64,000 nt of DNA from NCBI GenBank assembly GCA_024803745.1, contig JANJXV010000151.1:310001-374000 (forward strand). The letters run 5' to 3'. The number at the start of each line of letters is the position of its first letter. Position 1 is the stretch's first letter. The translations under genes and the position numbers were made by a program. A model generated the notes under the pieces. The model was not told where the DNA came from. It saw only the letters and a program-made list of their open reading frames with translations, and did not search any database. The stretch comes from Megascapheus bottae (Eukaryota > Chordata > Mammalia > Rodentia > Geomyidae). Positions 43,491 to 59,590 of the stretch are shown in pieces.

Positions 43491-46400
43491 TTTAACTTCA
43501 CACACCTCCATTCTTTGACTTCATACACCTTCAGTCTCACTTCAGAAACATCCATTCTATGACTTCACGCACCTACATTCTATGACTTCACAAACCTCCG
43601 TTCTGTGACCACACACCTCCATTCTGAGTTCACACACCTCCATTCTGTGACTTCACACAACTATATTCTTACTTTACACACCTCCATTCTATGACTTCAC
43701 ACACCTCCATTCTGACTTCACACACCTCCATTCTATGACTTCACACAACTCCATTCTGACTTCAGACACCTCCATTCTATGAGTTCACACACGTGCATTG
43801 TGACTTCTCACACCTCCATTCTATGACTTCACACACCTCCATTCTGACTTCACACACCTCCATTCTATGACTTCCACACCTCCATTCTGTGACTTCACAC
43901 ACCACCATTCTATGACTTTACATACCTCCATTGTGACTACACACACCTCTATTCTATGAGTTCACACACCTCCATTCTATGACTTCACACACCTCCATTC
44001 TGTGATTTCACACACCTCCATTCTGAGTTCAAACACCTCCGTTCTGTGACTTAACACAACTCCATTCTGTGACTTCAAACACCACCATTCTGAGTTCACA
44101 CACCTCCATTCTGTGACTTCACACACCTCCATTCTGACTTCAAACAGCTCCATTCTATGACTTCCCACACCTCCATTCTGTGCCTACACACACCTCCATT
44201 CTATGACTTAACACACCTTCATTCCTTCTTCACAAACATCCATTCTATGACTTCACACACCTCCATTCTATGACTTCACACACCTCCATTCTATGACTTC
44301 ACAAACCTCCATTCTGTGACTTCACACACCTCAATTCTGTGACTTCACACACCTCCATTATGAATTCACACACCTCCATTCTATGACTTCACACACCTCC
44401 ATTCTATGACTTCACACACCTTCATTCTGTGACTTCACACACCTCCATTCTGAGTTCACACACCTCCATTCTGTGACTTCACACAACTCCAATCTGACTT
44501 CACACAGCTCCATTCTATGACTTCACACACCTCCATTCTGTGACTTCACACACCTCCATTCTATGACTTCACACACCTCCATTGTGACTTCACAAACATC
44601 AATTCTGTGACTTCACACAACTCCATTCTTACTTCACACACCTCCATTCTATGACTTCACACAACTCCATTCTGACTTCAGACACCTCCATTCTATGAGT
44701 TCACACACGTGCATTGTGACTTCACACACCTCCATTCTATGACTTCACACACCTCCATTCTGTCTTCACACACCTCCATTCTGACTTCACAAACATCAAT
44801 TCTGTGACTTCACACACCTCCACTCTTTGACTTCACACACCTCCATTGTGAGTTCACACACCTCCATTCTGAATTCACAAACATCAATTATGTGAATTCA
44901 CACACCTCCATTCTATGACTTCACACACCTCCATTCTATGACTTCACACACCTCCATTCTATGACTTCACAAATCTCCATTCTGACTTCACACACCTCCA
45001 TTCTGACTTCACAAACATCAGTTCTGTGACTTCACACACCTCCATTCTATGACTTCACACACCTCCATTCTATGACTTCACACACCTCCATTCTGTGACT
45101 TCACACACTTCCATTCTTTGACTTCACACACCTCCATTTTTTGACTCCACACATCTCCATTGTGAGTTCACACACCTCCATTCTATGACTTCACACACCT
45201 CCATTCTGACTTCACACAGCTCCATTCTATGACTTCACACACCTCCATTCTGTGCCTTCACACATCTCCATTTTATGACTAAACACTCCTTCATTCTTAC
45301 TTCACAAACATTCATTCTATAACTTCACACACCTCCATTCTATGACTTCACACACTTCCATTCTATGACTTTACACAACTCCATTCTGTGACTTCACACA
45401 CCTCAATTCTGTGACTTCACACACCTACATTATGACTTCACACACCTCCATTCTATGACTTCACACACCTCCATTCTGACTTCACACACCTCCATTCTAT
45501 GACTTCCACACCTCCATTCTGTGACTTCACACACCACCATTCTATGACTTCACATAACTCCATTTTGACTACACACACCTCTATTCTATGAGTTCACACA
45601 CCTCCATTCTGACTTCACACACCTCCATTCTATGACTTCACACACCTCCATTCTGACTTCACACACCTCCATTCTATGACTTCACACAACTCCATTCTGA
45701 CTTCACACACCTCCATTCTGTGACTTCACACACCTCCATTCCATGACTTCACACACCTCCATTCTATGAGTTCACACACCTCCATTTGTGACTCTACACA
45801 CCACCTTTTTGACTTCACACACCTCCATTCTGTGATTTCACACACCTCCATTCTGTGACTGCACACACTTTTATTGTTTGCCTTCACACACCTCCATTCT
45901 TTGACTTCACACACCTCCTTTCTTTGACTTCACACACCTCCATTCTATGAGTTCACACACCTCCATTCTATGAGTTCACACACCTCCATTTTGACTTCAC
46001 AAACCTCCATTCTATGACTTCACACACCTTCATTCTTACTTCAGAAATATCCATTATATGACTTCACTCACTTCCATTCTATGACTTCACAAATCTCCGT
46101 TCTGTGATTTCACACACTTCCATTCTGAGTTCACACACCTCCATTCTCTGAGTTCACACACCTCCATTCTGTGACTTAACACACCTCCATTCTATGACTT
46201 CACAGACCTCCATTCTGTGACTTCACACACCTTTATTGTTTGACTTCACACACCTCCATTCTGGGACTTCACACACCTCCATTGTGAGTTCACACACCTC
46301 CATTCTGTGACTTCACACACCTCCATTCTGTGACTTCACACACCTCCATTCTGTGACTACACACACCTCAATTCTGTGACTTCACACACCTATATTATGA

Positions 46401-46985
46401 CCTCACACACCTCCATTCTATGACTTTACACACCTCCATTCTATGACTTCACACACCTCCATTCTGAGTTTACAAACCTCCATTCTGTGACTTTACGCAC
46501 CTCCATTCTGTGACTTCACACACCTCCGTTCTGACTTCACACACCTCCATTCTATGAATTCACACACCTCCATTCTGTGACTTCACACACCTGCATTCTG
46601 TGACTACACACATCTCCATTCTGTGACTTCACACAGCTCCATTCTATGACTTCACACACCTCCATTCTGTGACTTCACACTCCTCCATTCTGTGACTTCA
46701 CACACCTCAATTTTGACTTCACACACTTCCATTCTTTGACTTCACACACCTCCATTCTGTGACTTCACACACCACCATGGTTTAACTTCACACACCTCCC
46801 TTTTTGGACTTCACACACCTCCATTCCATGACTTCACACATCTCCATTTTATGAGTTCGCACACCTCCATTTTGACTTCACACACCTACATTCTATGACT
46901 TCACACACGTTCATTCTATTTCAGAAACATCCATTCTATGACTTCACGCACCTACATTCTATGACTTCACAAACCTCCGTTCTGT
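43491..46985. repeat. Module E, HOR unit 1
   Basis: E is marked by GACCAC (43,607), ACTATATTCTTAC, two CACGTG sites (43,790 and 44,706), a D-like stretch (TCAAACACCTCCG, TTCCTTCTTCAC), GACTCTACACACCACC (about 45,790), GACTGCACACACTTTTATTG, CTATATTATGAC, TTTACGCACC, one NcoI site (46,775), TTTTTGGAC (46,801), TTCGCAC (46,856) and TTCAGAAAC (46,920). The next GACCAC is at 46,986, a step of 3,379 bp. Minus-strand open frames of 62-63 codons occur at 43,977-44,168 and 45,726-45,914 but are by-products of the repeat. Confidence 0.88.
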
Positions 46986-49900
46986 GACCACACACCTCCA
47001 TTCTGAGTTCACACACCTCCATTCTGTGACTTCACACAACTATATTCTTACTTTACACACCTCCATTCTATGACTTCACACACCTCCATTCTGACTTCAC
47101 ACACCTCCATTCTATGACTTCACACAACTCCATTCTGACTTCAGACACCTCCATTCTATGAGTTCACACACGTGCATTGTGACTTCACACACCTCCATTC
47201 TATGACTTCACACACCTCCATTCTGACTTCACACACCTCCATTCTATGACTTCCACACCTACATTCTGTGACTTTACACACCACCATTCTATGACTTCAC
47301 ATACCTCCATTGTGACTACACACACCTCTATTCTATGACTTCACACACCTCCATTCTGTGATTTCACACACCTCCATTCTGAGTTCAAACACCTCCGTTC
47401 TGTGACTTAACACAACTCCATTCTGTGACTTCAAACACCACCATTCTGAGTTCACACACCTCCATTCTGTGACTTCACACACCTCCATTCTGACTTCAAA
47501 CAGCTCCATTCTATGACTTCCCACACCTCCATTCTGTGCCTACACACACCTCCATTCTATGACTTAACACACCTTCATTCCTTCTTCACAAACATCCATT
47601 CTATGACTTCACACACCTCCATTCTATGACTTCACACACCTCCATTCTATGACTTCACAAACCTCCATTCTGTGACTTCACACACCTCAATTCTGTGACT
47701 TCACACACCTCCATTATGAATTCACACACATCCATTCTATGACTTCACACACCTCCATTCTATGACTTCACACACCTTCATTCTGTGACTTCACACACCT
47801 CCATTCTGAGTTCACACACCTCCATTCTGTGACTTCACAGAACTCCAATCTGACTTCACACAGCTCCATTCTATGACTTCACACACCTCCATTCTGTGAC
47901 TTCACACACCTCCATTCTATGACTTCACACACCTCCATTGTGACTTCACAAACATCAATTCTGTGACTTCACACAACTCCATTCTTACTTCACACACCTC
48001 CATTCTATGACTTCACACACCTCCATTCTGACTTCAGACACCTCCATTCTATGAGTTCACACACGTGCATTGTGACTTCACACACCTCCATTCTATGACT
48101 TCACACACCTCCATTCTGTCTTCACACACCTCCATTCTGACTTCACAAACATCAATTCTGTGACTTCACACACCTCCACTCTTTGACTTCACACACCTCC
48201 ATTGTGAGTTCACACACCTCCATTCTGAATTCACAAACATCAATTATGTGAATTCACACACCTCCATTCTATGACTTCACACACCTCCATTCTATGACTT
48301 CACACACCTCCATTCTATGACTTCACAAATCTCCATTCTGACTTCACACACCTCCATTCTGACTTCACAAACATCAGTTCTGTGACTTCACACACCTCCA
48401 TTCTATGACTTCACACACCTCCATTCTATGACTTCACACACCTCCATTCTGTGACTTCACACACTTCCATTCTTTGACTTCACACACCTCCATTTTTTGA
48501 CTCCACACATCTCCATTGTGAGTTCACACACCTCCATTCTATGACTTCACACACCTCCATTCTGACTTCACACAGCTCCATTCTATGACTTCACACACCT
48601 CCATTCTGTGCCTTCACACATCTCCATTTTATGACTAAACACTCCTTCATTCTTACTTCACAAACATTCATTCTATAACTTCACACACCTCCATTCTATG
48701 ACTTCACACACTTCCATTCTATGACTTTACACAACTCCATTCTGTGACTTCACACACCTCAATTCTGTGACTTCACACACCTACATTATGACTTCACACA
48801 CCTCCATTCTATGACTTCACACACCTCCATTCTGACTTCACACACCTCCATTCTATGACTTCCACACCTCCATTCTGTGACTTCACACACCACCATTCTA
48901 TGACTTCACATAACTCCATTTTGACTACACACACCTCTATTCTATGAGTTCACACACCTCCATTCTGACTTCACACACCTCCATTCTATGACTTCACACA
49001 CCTCCATTCTGACTTCACACACCTCCATTCTATGACTTCACACAACTCCATTCTGACTTCACACACCTCCATTCTGTGACTTCACACACCTCCATTCCAT
49101 GACTTCACACACCTCCATTCTATGAGTTCACACACCTCCATTTGTGACTCTACACACCACCTTTTTGACTTCACACACCTCCATTCTGTGATTTCACACA
49201 CCTCCATTCTGTGACTGCACACACTTTTATTGTTTGCCTTCACACACCTCCATTCTTTGACTTCACACACCTCCTTTCTTTGACTTCACACACCTCCATT
49301 CTATGAGTTCACACACCTCCATTCTATGAGTTCACACACCTCCATTTTGACTTCACAAACCTCCATTCTATGACTTCACACACCTTCATTCTTACTTCAG
49401 AAATATCCATTATATGACTTCACTCTCTTCCATTCTATGACTTCACAAATCTCCGTTCTGTGATTTCACACACTTCCATTCTGAGTTCACACACCTCCAT
49501 TCTCTGAGTTCACACACCTCCATTCTGTGACTTAACACACCTCCATTCTATGACTTCACAGACCTCCATTCTGTGACTTCACACACCTTTATTGTTTGAC
49601 TTCACACACCTCCATTCTGGGACTTCACACACCTCCATTGTGAGTTCACACACCTCCATTCTGTGACTTCACACACCTCCATTCTGTTACTTCACACACC
49701 TCCATTCTGTGACTACACACACCTCAATTCTGTGACTTCACACACCTATATTATGACCTCACACACCTCCATTCTATGACTTTACACACCTCCATTCTAT
49801 GACTTCACACACCTCCATTCTGAGTTTACAAACCTCCATTCTGTGACTTTACGCACCTCCATTCTGTGACTTCACACACCTCCGTTCTGACTTCACACAC

Positions 49901-50341
49901 CTCCATTCTATGAATTCACACACCTCCATTCTGTGACTTCACACACCTGCATTCTGTGACTACACACATCTCCATTCTGTGACTTCACACACCTCCATTC
50001 TATGACTTCACACACCTCCATTCTGTGACTTCACACTCCTCCATTCTGTGACTTCACACACCTCAATTTTGACTTCACACACTTCCATTCTTTGACTTCA
50101 CACACCTCCATTCTGTGACTTCACACACCACCATGGTTTAACTTCACACACCTCCCTTTTTGGACTTCACACACCTCCATTCCATGACTTCACACATCTC
50201 CATTTTATGAGTTCGCACACCTCCATTTTGACTTCACACACCTACATTCTATGACTTCACACACGTTCATTCTATTTCAGAAACATCCATTCTATGACTT
50301 CACGCACCTACATTCTATGACTTCAAAAACCTCCGTTCTGT
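46986..50341. repeat. Module E, HOR unit 2 (3,356 bp, one monomer short)
   Basis: Same order as unit 1; CACGTG at 47,169 and 48,062, NcoI at 50,131. One 23-bp TATGAG monomer present in the other units (for example 43,955-43,980) is missing at about 47,330. That single loss explains every 3,356-bp spacing across it, and the 893-bp rather than 916-bp distance between the two CACGTG sites. A private variant is CACTCTCTTCC at about 49,424 (others have CACTCACTTCC or CACCCACTTCC). Confidence 0.9.
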
Positions 50342-53300
50342 GACCACACACCTCCATTCTGAGTTCACACACCTCCATTCTGTGACTTCACACAACTATA
50401 TTCTTACTTTACACACCTCCATTCTATGACTTCACACACCTCCATTCTGACTTCACACACCTCCATTCTATGACTTCACACAACTCCATTCTGACTTCAG
50501 ACACCTCCATTCTATGAGTTCACACACGTGCATTGTGACTTCACACACCTCCATTCTATGACTTCACACACCTCCATTCTGACTTCACACACCTCCATTC
50601 TATGACTTCCACACCTCCATTCTGTGACTTCACACACCACCATTCTATGACTTCACATACCTCCATTGTGACTACACACACCTCTATTCTATGAGTTCAC
50701 ACACCTCCATTCTATGACTTCACACACCTCCATTCTGTGATTTCACACACCTCCATTCTGAGTTCAAACACCTCCGTTCTGTGACTTAACACAACTCCAT
50801 TCTGTGACTTCAAACACCACCATTCTGAGTTCACACACCTCCATTCTGTGACTTCACACACCTCCATTCTGACTTCAAACAGCTCCATTCTATGACTTCC
50901 CACACCTCCATTCTGTGCCTACACACACCTCCATTCTATGACTTAACACACCTTCATTCCTTCTTCACAAACATCCATTCTATGACTTCACACACCTCCA
51001 TTCTATGACTTCACACACCTCCATTCTATGACTTCACAAACCTCCATTCAGTGACTTCACACACCTCAATTCTGTGACTTCACACACCTCCATTATGAAT
51101 TCACACACCTCCATTCTATGACTTCACACACCTCCATTCTATGACTTCACACACCTTCATTCTGTGACTTCACACACCTCCATTCTGAGTTCACACACCT
51201 CCATTCTGTGACTTCACACAACTCCAATCTGACTTCACACAGCTCCATTCTATGACTTCACACACCTCCATTCTGTGACTTCACACACCTCCATTCTATG
51301 ACTTCACACACCTCCATTGTGACTTCACAAACATCAATTCTGTGACTTCACACAACTCCATTCTTACTTCACACACCTCCATTCTATGACTTCACACAAC
51401 TCCATTCTGACTTCAGACACCTCCATTCTATGAGTTCACACACGTGCATTGTGACTTCACACACCTCCATTCTATGACTTCACACACCTCCATTCTGTCT
51501 TCACACACCTCCATTCTGACTTCACAAACATCAATTCTGTGACTTCACACACCTCCACTCTTTGACTTCACACACCTCCATTGTGAGTTCACACACCTCC
51601 ATTCTGAATTCACAAACATCAATTATGTGAATTCACACACCTCCATTCTATGACTTCACACACCTCCATTCTATGACTTCACACACCTCCATTCTATGAC
51701 TTCACAAATCTCCATTCTGACTTCACACACCTCCATTCTGACTTCACAAACATCAGTTCTGTGACTTCACACACCTCCATTCTATGACTTCACACACCTC
51801 CATTCTATGACTTCACACACCTCCATTCTGTGACTTCACACACTTCCATTCTTTGACTTCACACACCTCCATTTTTTGACTCCACACATCTCCATTGTGA
51901 GTTCACACACCTCCATTCTATGACTTCACACACCTCCATTCTGACTTCACACAGCTCCATTCTATGACTTCACACACCTCCATTCTGTGCCTTCACACAT
52001 CTCCATTTTATGACTAAACACTCCTTCATTCTTACTTCACAAACATTCATTCTATAACTTCACACACCTCCATTCTATGACTTCACACACTTCCATTCTA
52101 TGACTTTACACAACTCCATTCTGTGACTTCACACACCTCAATTCTGTGACTTCACACACCTACATTATGACTTCACACACCTCCATTCTATGACTTCACA
52201 CACCTCCATTCTGACTTCACACACCTCCATTCTATGACTTCCACACCTCCATTCTGTGACTTCACACACCACCATTCTATGACTTCACATAACTCCATTT
52301 TGACTACACACACCTCTATTCTATGAGTTCACACACCTCCATTCTGACTTCACACACCTCCATTCTATGACTTCACACACCTCCATTCTGACTTCACACA
52401 CCTCCATTCTATGACTTCACACAACTCCATTCTGACTTCACACACCTCCATTCTGTGACTTCACACACCTCCATTCCATGACTTCACACACCTCCATTCT
52501 ATGAGTTCACACACCTCCATTTGTGACTCTACACACCACCTTTTTGACTTCACACACCTCCATTCTGTGATTTCACACACCTCCATTCTGTGACTGCACA
52601 CACTTTTATTGTTTGCCTTCACACACCTCCATTCTTTGACTTCACACACCTCCTTTCTTTGACTTCACACACCTCCATTCTATGAGTTCACACACCTCCA
52701 TTCTATGAGTTCACACACCTCCATTTTGACTTCACAAACCTCCATTCTATGACTTCACACACCTTCATTCTTACTTCAGAAATATCCATTATATGACTTC
52801 ACTCACTTCCATTCTATGACTTCACAAATCTCCGTTCTGTGATTTCACACACTTCCATTCTGAGTTCACACACCTCCATTCTCTGAGTTCACACACCTCC
52901 ATTCTGTGACTTAACACACCTCCATTCTATGACTTCACAGACCTCCATTCTGTGACTTCACACACCTTTATTGTTTGACTTCACACACCTCCATTCTGGG
53001 ACTTCACACACCTCCATTGTGAGTTCACACACCTCCATTCTGTGACTTCACACACCTCCATTCTGTTACTTCACACACCTCCATTCTGTGACTACACACA
53101 CCTCAATTCTGTGACTTCACACACCTATATTATGACCTCACACACCTCCATTCTATGACTTTACACACCTCCATTCTATGACTTCACACACCTCCATTCT
53201 GAGTTTACAAACCTCCATTCTGTGACTTTACGCACCTCCATTCTGTGACTTCACACACCTCCGTTCTGACTTCACACACCTCCATTCTATGAATTCACAC

Positions 53301-53720
53301 ACCTCCATTCTGTGACTTCACACACCTGCATTCTGTGACTACACACATCTCCATTCTGTGACTTCACACACCTCCATTCTATGACTTCACACACCTCCAT
53401 TCTGTGACTTCACACTCCTCCATTCTGTGACTTCACACACCTCAATTTTGACTTCACACACTTCCATTCTTTGACTTCACACACCTCCATTCTGTGACTT
53501 CACACACCACCATGGTTTAACTTCACACACCTCCCTTTTTGGACTTCACACACCTCCATTCCATGACTTCACACATCTCCATTTTATGAGTTCGCACACC
53601 TCCATTTTGACTTCACACACCTACATTCTATGACTTCACACACGTTCATTCTATTTCAGAAACATCCATTCTATGACTTCACGCACCTACATTCTATGAC
53701 TTCACAAACCTCCGTTCTGT
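50342..53720. repeat. Module E, HOR unit 3 (3,379 bp)
   Basis: Full-length E unit with GACCAC at 50,342, CACGTG at 50,525 and 51,441, and NcoI at 53,510. It shares ATTCAGTGAC (about 51,048) with the units at 54,428 and 61,310, and TGTTACTTCAC (about 53,063) with those at 49,685 and 59,940. These shared variants allow the copies to be ordered by descent. Confidence 0.9.
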
Positions 53721-56700
53721 GACCACACACCTCCATTCTGAGTTCACACACCTCCATTCTGTGACTTCACACAACTATATTCTTACTTTACACACCTCCA
53801 TTCTATGACTTCACACACCTCCATTCTGACTTCACACACCTCCATTCTATGACTTCACACAACTCCATTCTGACTTCAGACACCTCCATTCTATGAGTTC
53901 ACACACGTGCATTGTGACTTCACACACCTCCATTCTATGACTTCACACACCTCCATTCTGACTTCACACACCTCCATTCTATGACTTCCACACCTCCATT
54001 CTGTGACTTCACACACCACCATTCTATGACTTCACATACCTCCATTGTGACTACACACACCTCTATTCTATGAGTTCACACACCTCCATTCTATGACTTC
54101 ACACACCTCCATTCTGTGATTTCACACACCTCCATTCTGAGTTCAAACACCTCCGTTCTGTGACTTAACACAACTCCATTCTGTGACTTCAAACACCACC
54201 ATTCTGAGTTCACACACCTCCATTCTGTGACTTCACACACCTCCATTCTGACTTCAAACAGCTCCATTCTATGACTTCACACACCTCCATTCTGTGCCTA
54301 CACACACCTCCATTCTATGACTTAACACACCTTCATTCCTTCTTCACAAACATCCATTCTATGACTTCACACACCTCCATTCTATGACTTCACACACCTC
54401 CATTCTATGACTTCACAAACCTCCATTCAGTGACTTCACACACCTCAATTCTGTGACTTCACACACCTCCATTATGAATTCACACACATCCATTCTATGA
54501 CTTCACACACCTCCATTCTATGACTTCACACACCTTCATTCTGTGACTTCACACACCTCCATTCTGAGTTCACACACCTCCATTCTGTGACTTCACACAA
54601 CTCCAATCTGACTTCACACAGCTCCATTCTATGACTTCACACACCTCCATTCTGTGACTTCACACACCTCCATTCTATGACTTCACACACCTCCATTGTG
54701 ACTTCACAAACATCAATTCTGTGACTTCACACAACTCCATTCTTACTTCACACACCTCCATTCTATGACTTCACACAACTCCATTCTGACTTCAGACACC
54801 TCCATTCTATGAGTTCACACACGTGCATTGTGACTTCACACACCTCCATTCTATGACTTCACACACCTCCATTCTGTCTTCACACACCTCCATTCTGACT
54901 TCACAAACATCAATTCTGTGACTTCACACACCTCCACTCTTTGACTTCACACACCTCCATTGTGAGTTCACACACCTCCATTCTGAATTCACAAACATCA
55001 ATTATGTGAATTCACACACCTCCATTCTATGACTTCACACACCTCCATTCTATGACTTCACACACCTCCATTCTATGACTTCACAAATCTCCATTCTGAC
55101 TTCACACACCTCCATTCTGACTTCACAAACATCAGTTCTGTGACTTCACACACCTCCATTCTATGACTTCACACACCTCCATTCTATGACTTCACACACC
55201 TCCATTCTGTGACTTCACACACTTCCATTCTTTGACTTCACACACCTCCATTTTTTGACTCCACACATCTCCATTGTGAGTTCACACACCTCCATTCTAT
55301 GACTTCACACACCTCCATTCTGACTTCACACAGCTCCATTCTATGACTTCACACACCTCCATTCTGTGCCTTCACACATCTCCATTTTATGACTAAACAC
55401 TCCTTCATTCTTACTTCACAAACATTCATTCTATAACTTCACACACCTCCATTCTATGACTTCACACACTTCCATTCTATGACTTTACACAACTCCATTC
55501 TGTGACTTCACACACCTCAATTCTGTGACTTCACACACCTACATTATGACTTCACACACCTCCATTCTATGACTTCACACACCTCCATTCTGACTTCACA
55601 CACCTCCATTCTATGACTTCCACACCTCCATTCTGTGACTTCACACACCACCATTCTATGACTTCACATAACTCCATTTTGACTACACACACCTCTATTC
55701 TATGAGTTCACACACCTCCATTCTGACTTCACACACCTCCATTCTATGACTTCACACACCTCCATTCTGACTTCACACACCTCCATTCTATGACTTCACA
55801 CAACTCCATTCTGACTTCACACACCTCCATTCTGTGACTTCACACACCTCCATTCCATGACTTCACACACCTCCATTCTATGAGTTCACACACCTCCATT
55901 TGTGACTCTACACACCACCTTTTTGACTTCACACACCTCCATTCTGTGATTTCACACACCTCCATTCTGTGACTGCACACACTTTTATTGTTTGCCTTCA
56001 CACACCTCCATTCTTTGACTTCACACACCTCCTTTCTTTGACTTCACACACCTCCATTCTATGAGTTCACACACCTCCATTCTATGAGTTCACACACCTC
56101 CATTTTGACTTCACAAACCTCCATTCTATGACTTCACACACCTTCATTCTTACTTCAGAAATATCCATTATATGACTTCACCCACTTCCATTCTATGACT
56201 TCACAAATCTCCGTTCTGTGATTTCACACACTTCCATTCTGAGTTCACACACCTCCATTCTCTGAGTTCACACACCTCCATTCTGTGACTTAACACACCT
56301 CCATTCTATGACTTCACAGACCTCCATTCTGTGACTTCACACACCTTTATTGTTTGACTTCACACACCTCCATTCTGGGACTTCACACACCTCCATTGTG
56401 AGTTCACACACCTCCATTCTGTGACTTCACACACCTCCATTCTGTGACTTCACACACCTCCATTCTGTGACTACACACACCTCAATTCTGTGACTTCACA
56501 CACCTATATTATGACCTCACACACCTCCATTCTATGACTTTACACACCTCCATTCTATGACTTCACACACCTCCATTCTGAGTTTACAAACCTCCATTCT
56601 GTGACTTTACGCACCTCCATTCTGTGACTTCACACACCTCCGTTCTGACTTCACACACCTCCATTCTATGAATTCACACACCTCCATTCTGTGACTTCAC

Positions 56701-57029
56701 ACACCTGCATTCTGTGACTACACACATCTCCATTCTGTGACTTCACACACCTCCATTCTATGACTTCACACACCTCCATTCTGTGACTTCACACTCCTCC
56801 ATTCTGTGACTTCACACACCTCAATTTTGACTTCACACACTTCCATTCTTTGACTTCACACACCTCCATTCTGTGACTTCACACACCACCATGGTTTAAC
56901 TTCACACACCTCCCTTTTTGGACTTCACACACCTCCATTCCATGACTTCACACATCTCCATTTTATGAGTTCGCACACCTCCATTTTGACTTCACACACC
57001 TACATTCTATGACTTCACACACCTTCATT
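53721..57029. repeat. Module E, HOR unit 4, ending in a D junction
   Basis: Follows the E order from GACCAC at 53,721 with CACGTG at 53,904 and 54,820 and NcoI at 56,889. It carries TTCACACACC at about 54,275 where units 1-3 have TTCCCACACC, and CACCCACTTCC at about 56,181. Near its end TTCACACACCTTC replaces the TTCACACACGTTC of units 1-3, and the sequence continues into D at 57,030. Confidence 0.88.
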
Positions 57030-59590
57030 CTATTTCAGAAACATCCATTCTATGACTTCACACACCTCCATTGTATGACTTTACAAACCTCCATTCTGTG
57101 ACTTCACACACCTCCATTCTGAGTTCACACACCTCAATTCTGTGACATCACACACCTCAATTCTGGCTTCACACACCTCCATTCTATGACTTCACACAAT
57201 TCCTTTCTATGACTTCACACACCTCCATTCTTTGACTTCACACACCTCCATTGTGATTTCACACACCTCCATTCTATGACTTCACACACCTCCATTATGA
57301 CTTCACATAGCTCCATTCTATGACTTCACATACCTCCATTCTGTGCCTTCACACACCTCCATTCTATGACTTAACACACCTTCATTCGTACTTCACAAAC
57401 ATCCATTCTATGATCACACACCTCCATTCTATTCTATGACTTCACACAACTCATTCTGACTTCACACACCTCCATTCCATGACTTCACACACCTCCATTG
57501 TTTGACTTCATGCACCTCCATTCTATGAGTTCACACACCTCCATTCTGTGACTTCACACACCTTTATTTTTTGACTTCACACACCTCCATTCTTTGACTT
57601 CACACACCTCCATTCCATGACTTCACACACCTCCATTCTATGAGTTCACACACCTCCATTCTATGAGTTCACACACCTCCATTTTGACTTCACACACCTC
57701 CATTCTTTGACTTCATACACCTTCATTCTCACTTCAGAAACATCCATTCTATGACTTCACGCACCTACATTCTATGACTTCACAAACCTCCGTTCTGTGA
57801 CCACACACCTCCATTCTGAGTTCCCACACCTCCATTCTGTGACTTCACCCACCTCCATCCTGACTTCACACACCTCCATTCTGACTTCACAAACCTCAAT
57901 TCTTTGACTTCACACACCTCCATTCTATGATTTCACACACTTCCATTCTATTAATTCACACACCTCCATTCCATGACTTCACACACCTCCATTCTATGAG
58001 TTCACACACCTCCATTCTATGAGTTCACACACCTCCATTTTGACTTCACACACCTCCATTCTTTGACTTCATACACCTTCATTCTCACTTCAGAAACATC
58101 CATTCTATGACTTCACGCACCAACATTCTATGACTTCACAAACCTCCGTTCTGTGACCACACACCTCCATTCTGAGTTCCCACACCTCCATTCTGTGACT
58201 TCACCCACTTCCATCCTGACTTCACACAGCTCCATTCTGACTTCACAAACCTCAATTCTTTGACTTCACACACCTTCATTCTATGATTTCTCACACCTCC
58301 ATTCTATTAATTCACACACCACCATTCTGTTACTTCACACAACTCCATTCTATGACTTCCCTCACCTCCATTGTGTGACTTCACACACCTCCATTCTGAG
58401 TTCACAAACCTCCATTCGGTGACTTAACGCACCTCCATTCTGTGACTTCACACACCTCCGTTCTGACTTCACACACCTCCATTCTATGACTTCACACACC
58501 TCCATTCTGTGACTTCACACGCCTCAATTCTGTGACTTCACACACCTCCATTATGACTTCACACACCTCCATTCTATGACTTCACACACCTCCATTCTAT
58601 GACTTCACCCACCTAGATTCTGTGACTTCACACACCTCCGTTCTGAGTTCACACACCTCAATTCTGTGACTTCACACACCTCCATTCTGACTTCACCAAG
58701 CTCCATTCAATGACTTCACACACCTCCATTCTGTGACTTCGCACACCTCCAATCTGACTTCACACATCTCCACTCTATGCCTTCCCACACCTCCATTCTA
58801 TGATTTCACACACCTCCATTCTATGACTTCACACACCTCCATTCTGTGATTTCACACACCTCCATTCTGAGTTCAAACACCTCCGTTCTGTGACTTAACA
58901 CAACTCCATTCTGTGACTTCAAACACCACCATTCTGAGTTCACACACCTCCATTCTGTGACTTCACACACCTCCATTCTGACTTCAAACAGCTCCATTCT
59001 ATGACTTCACACACCTCCATTCTGTGCCTACACACACCTCCATTCTATGACTTAACACACCTTCATTCCTTCTTCACAAACATCCATTCTATGACTTCAC
59101 ACACCTCCATTCTATGACTTCACACACCTCCATTCTATGACTTCACAAACCTCCATTCTGTGACTTCACACACCTCAATTCTGTGACTTCACACACCTCC
59201 ATTATGAATTCACACACCTCCATTCTATGACTTCACACACCTCCATTCTATGACTTCACACACCTTCATTCTGTGACTTCACACACCTCCATTCTGAGTT
59301 CACACACCTCCATTCTGTGACTTCACACAACTCCAATCTGACTTCACACAGCTCCATTCTATGACTTCACACACCTCCATTCTGTGACTTCACACACCTC
59401 CATTCTATGACTTCACACACCTCCATTGTGACTTCACAAACATCAATTCTGTGACTTCACACAACTCCATTCTTACTTCACACACCTCCATTCTATGACT
59501 TCACACACCTCCATTCTGACTTCACACACCTCCATTCTATGACTTCACACAACTCCATTCTGACTTCAGACACCTCCATTCTATGAGTTC
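57030..59590. repeat. Module D, copy 3, inserted between E units
   Basis: From CTATTTCAGAAAC at 57,030 the sequence follows D copy 2 at an offset of 15,935-15,936 bp: CATTGTGATTTCAC at 57,249 and GACCAC at 57,799 and 58,155 (again 356 bp apart). It continues past the point where copy 2 breaks, through TTCACAAACATC monomers (about 59,430), and switches to E near 59,590, where GAGTTCACACACC is followed by TCCATTTTGAC instead of the CACGTG monomer. Confidence 0.86.

Noticed and set aside
43977..44168. Minus-strand open frame of 63 codons, repeated at 47,333-47,524 and 50,712-50,903
   Set aside because: It is a reading of the satellite itself (recurring MEVCE and EWRCVKS words from the 23-bp unit). 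It is broken in the units near 54,100 and 60,970, where TTCCCAC reads TTCACAC, and nothing keeps the frame open. There is no independent coding signal.
45726..45914. Minus-strand open frame of 62 codons, repeated at 49,082, 52,461, 55,840 and 62,718
   Set aside because: It is conserved only because the E unit is copied. A 23-bp monomer shifts frame every unit and most variants bring in TAG (from CTATGAC) or TGA (from TTCACAC), so short open runs arise by chance.
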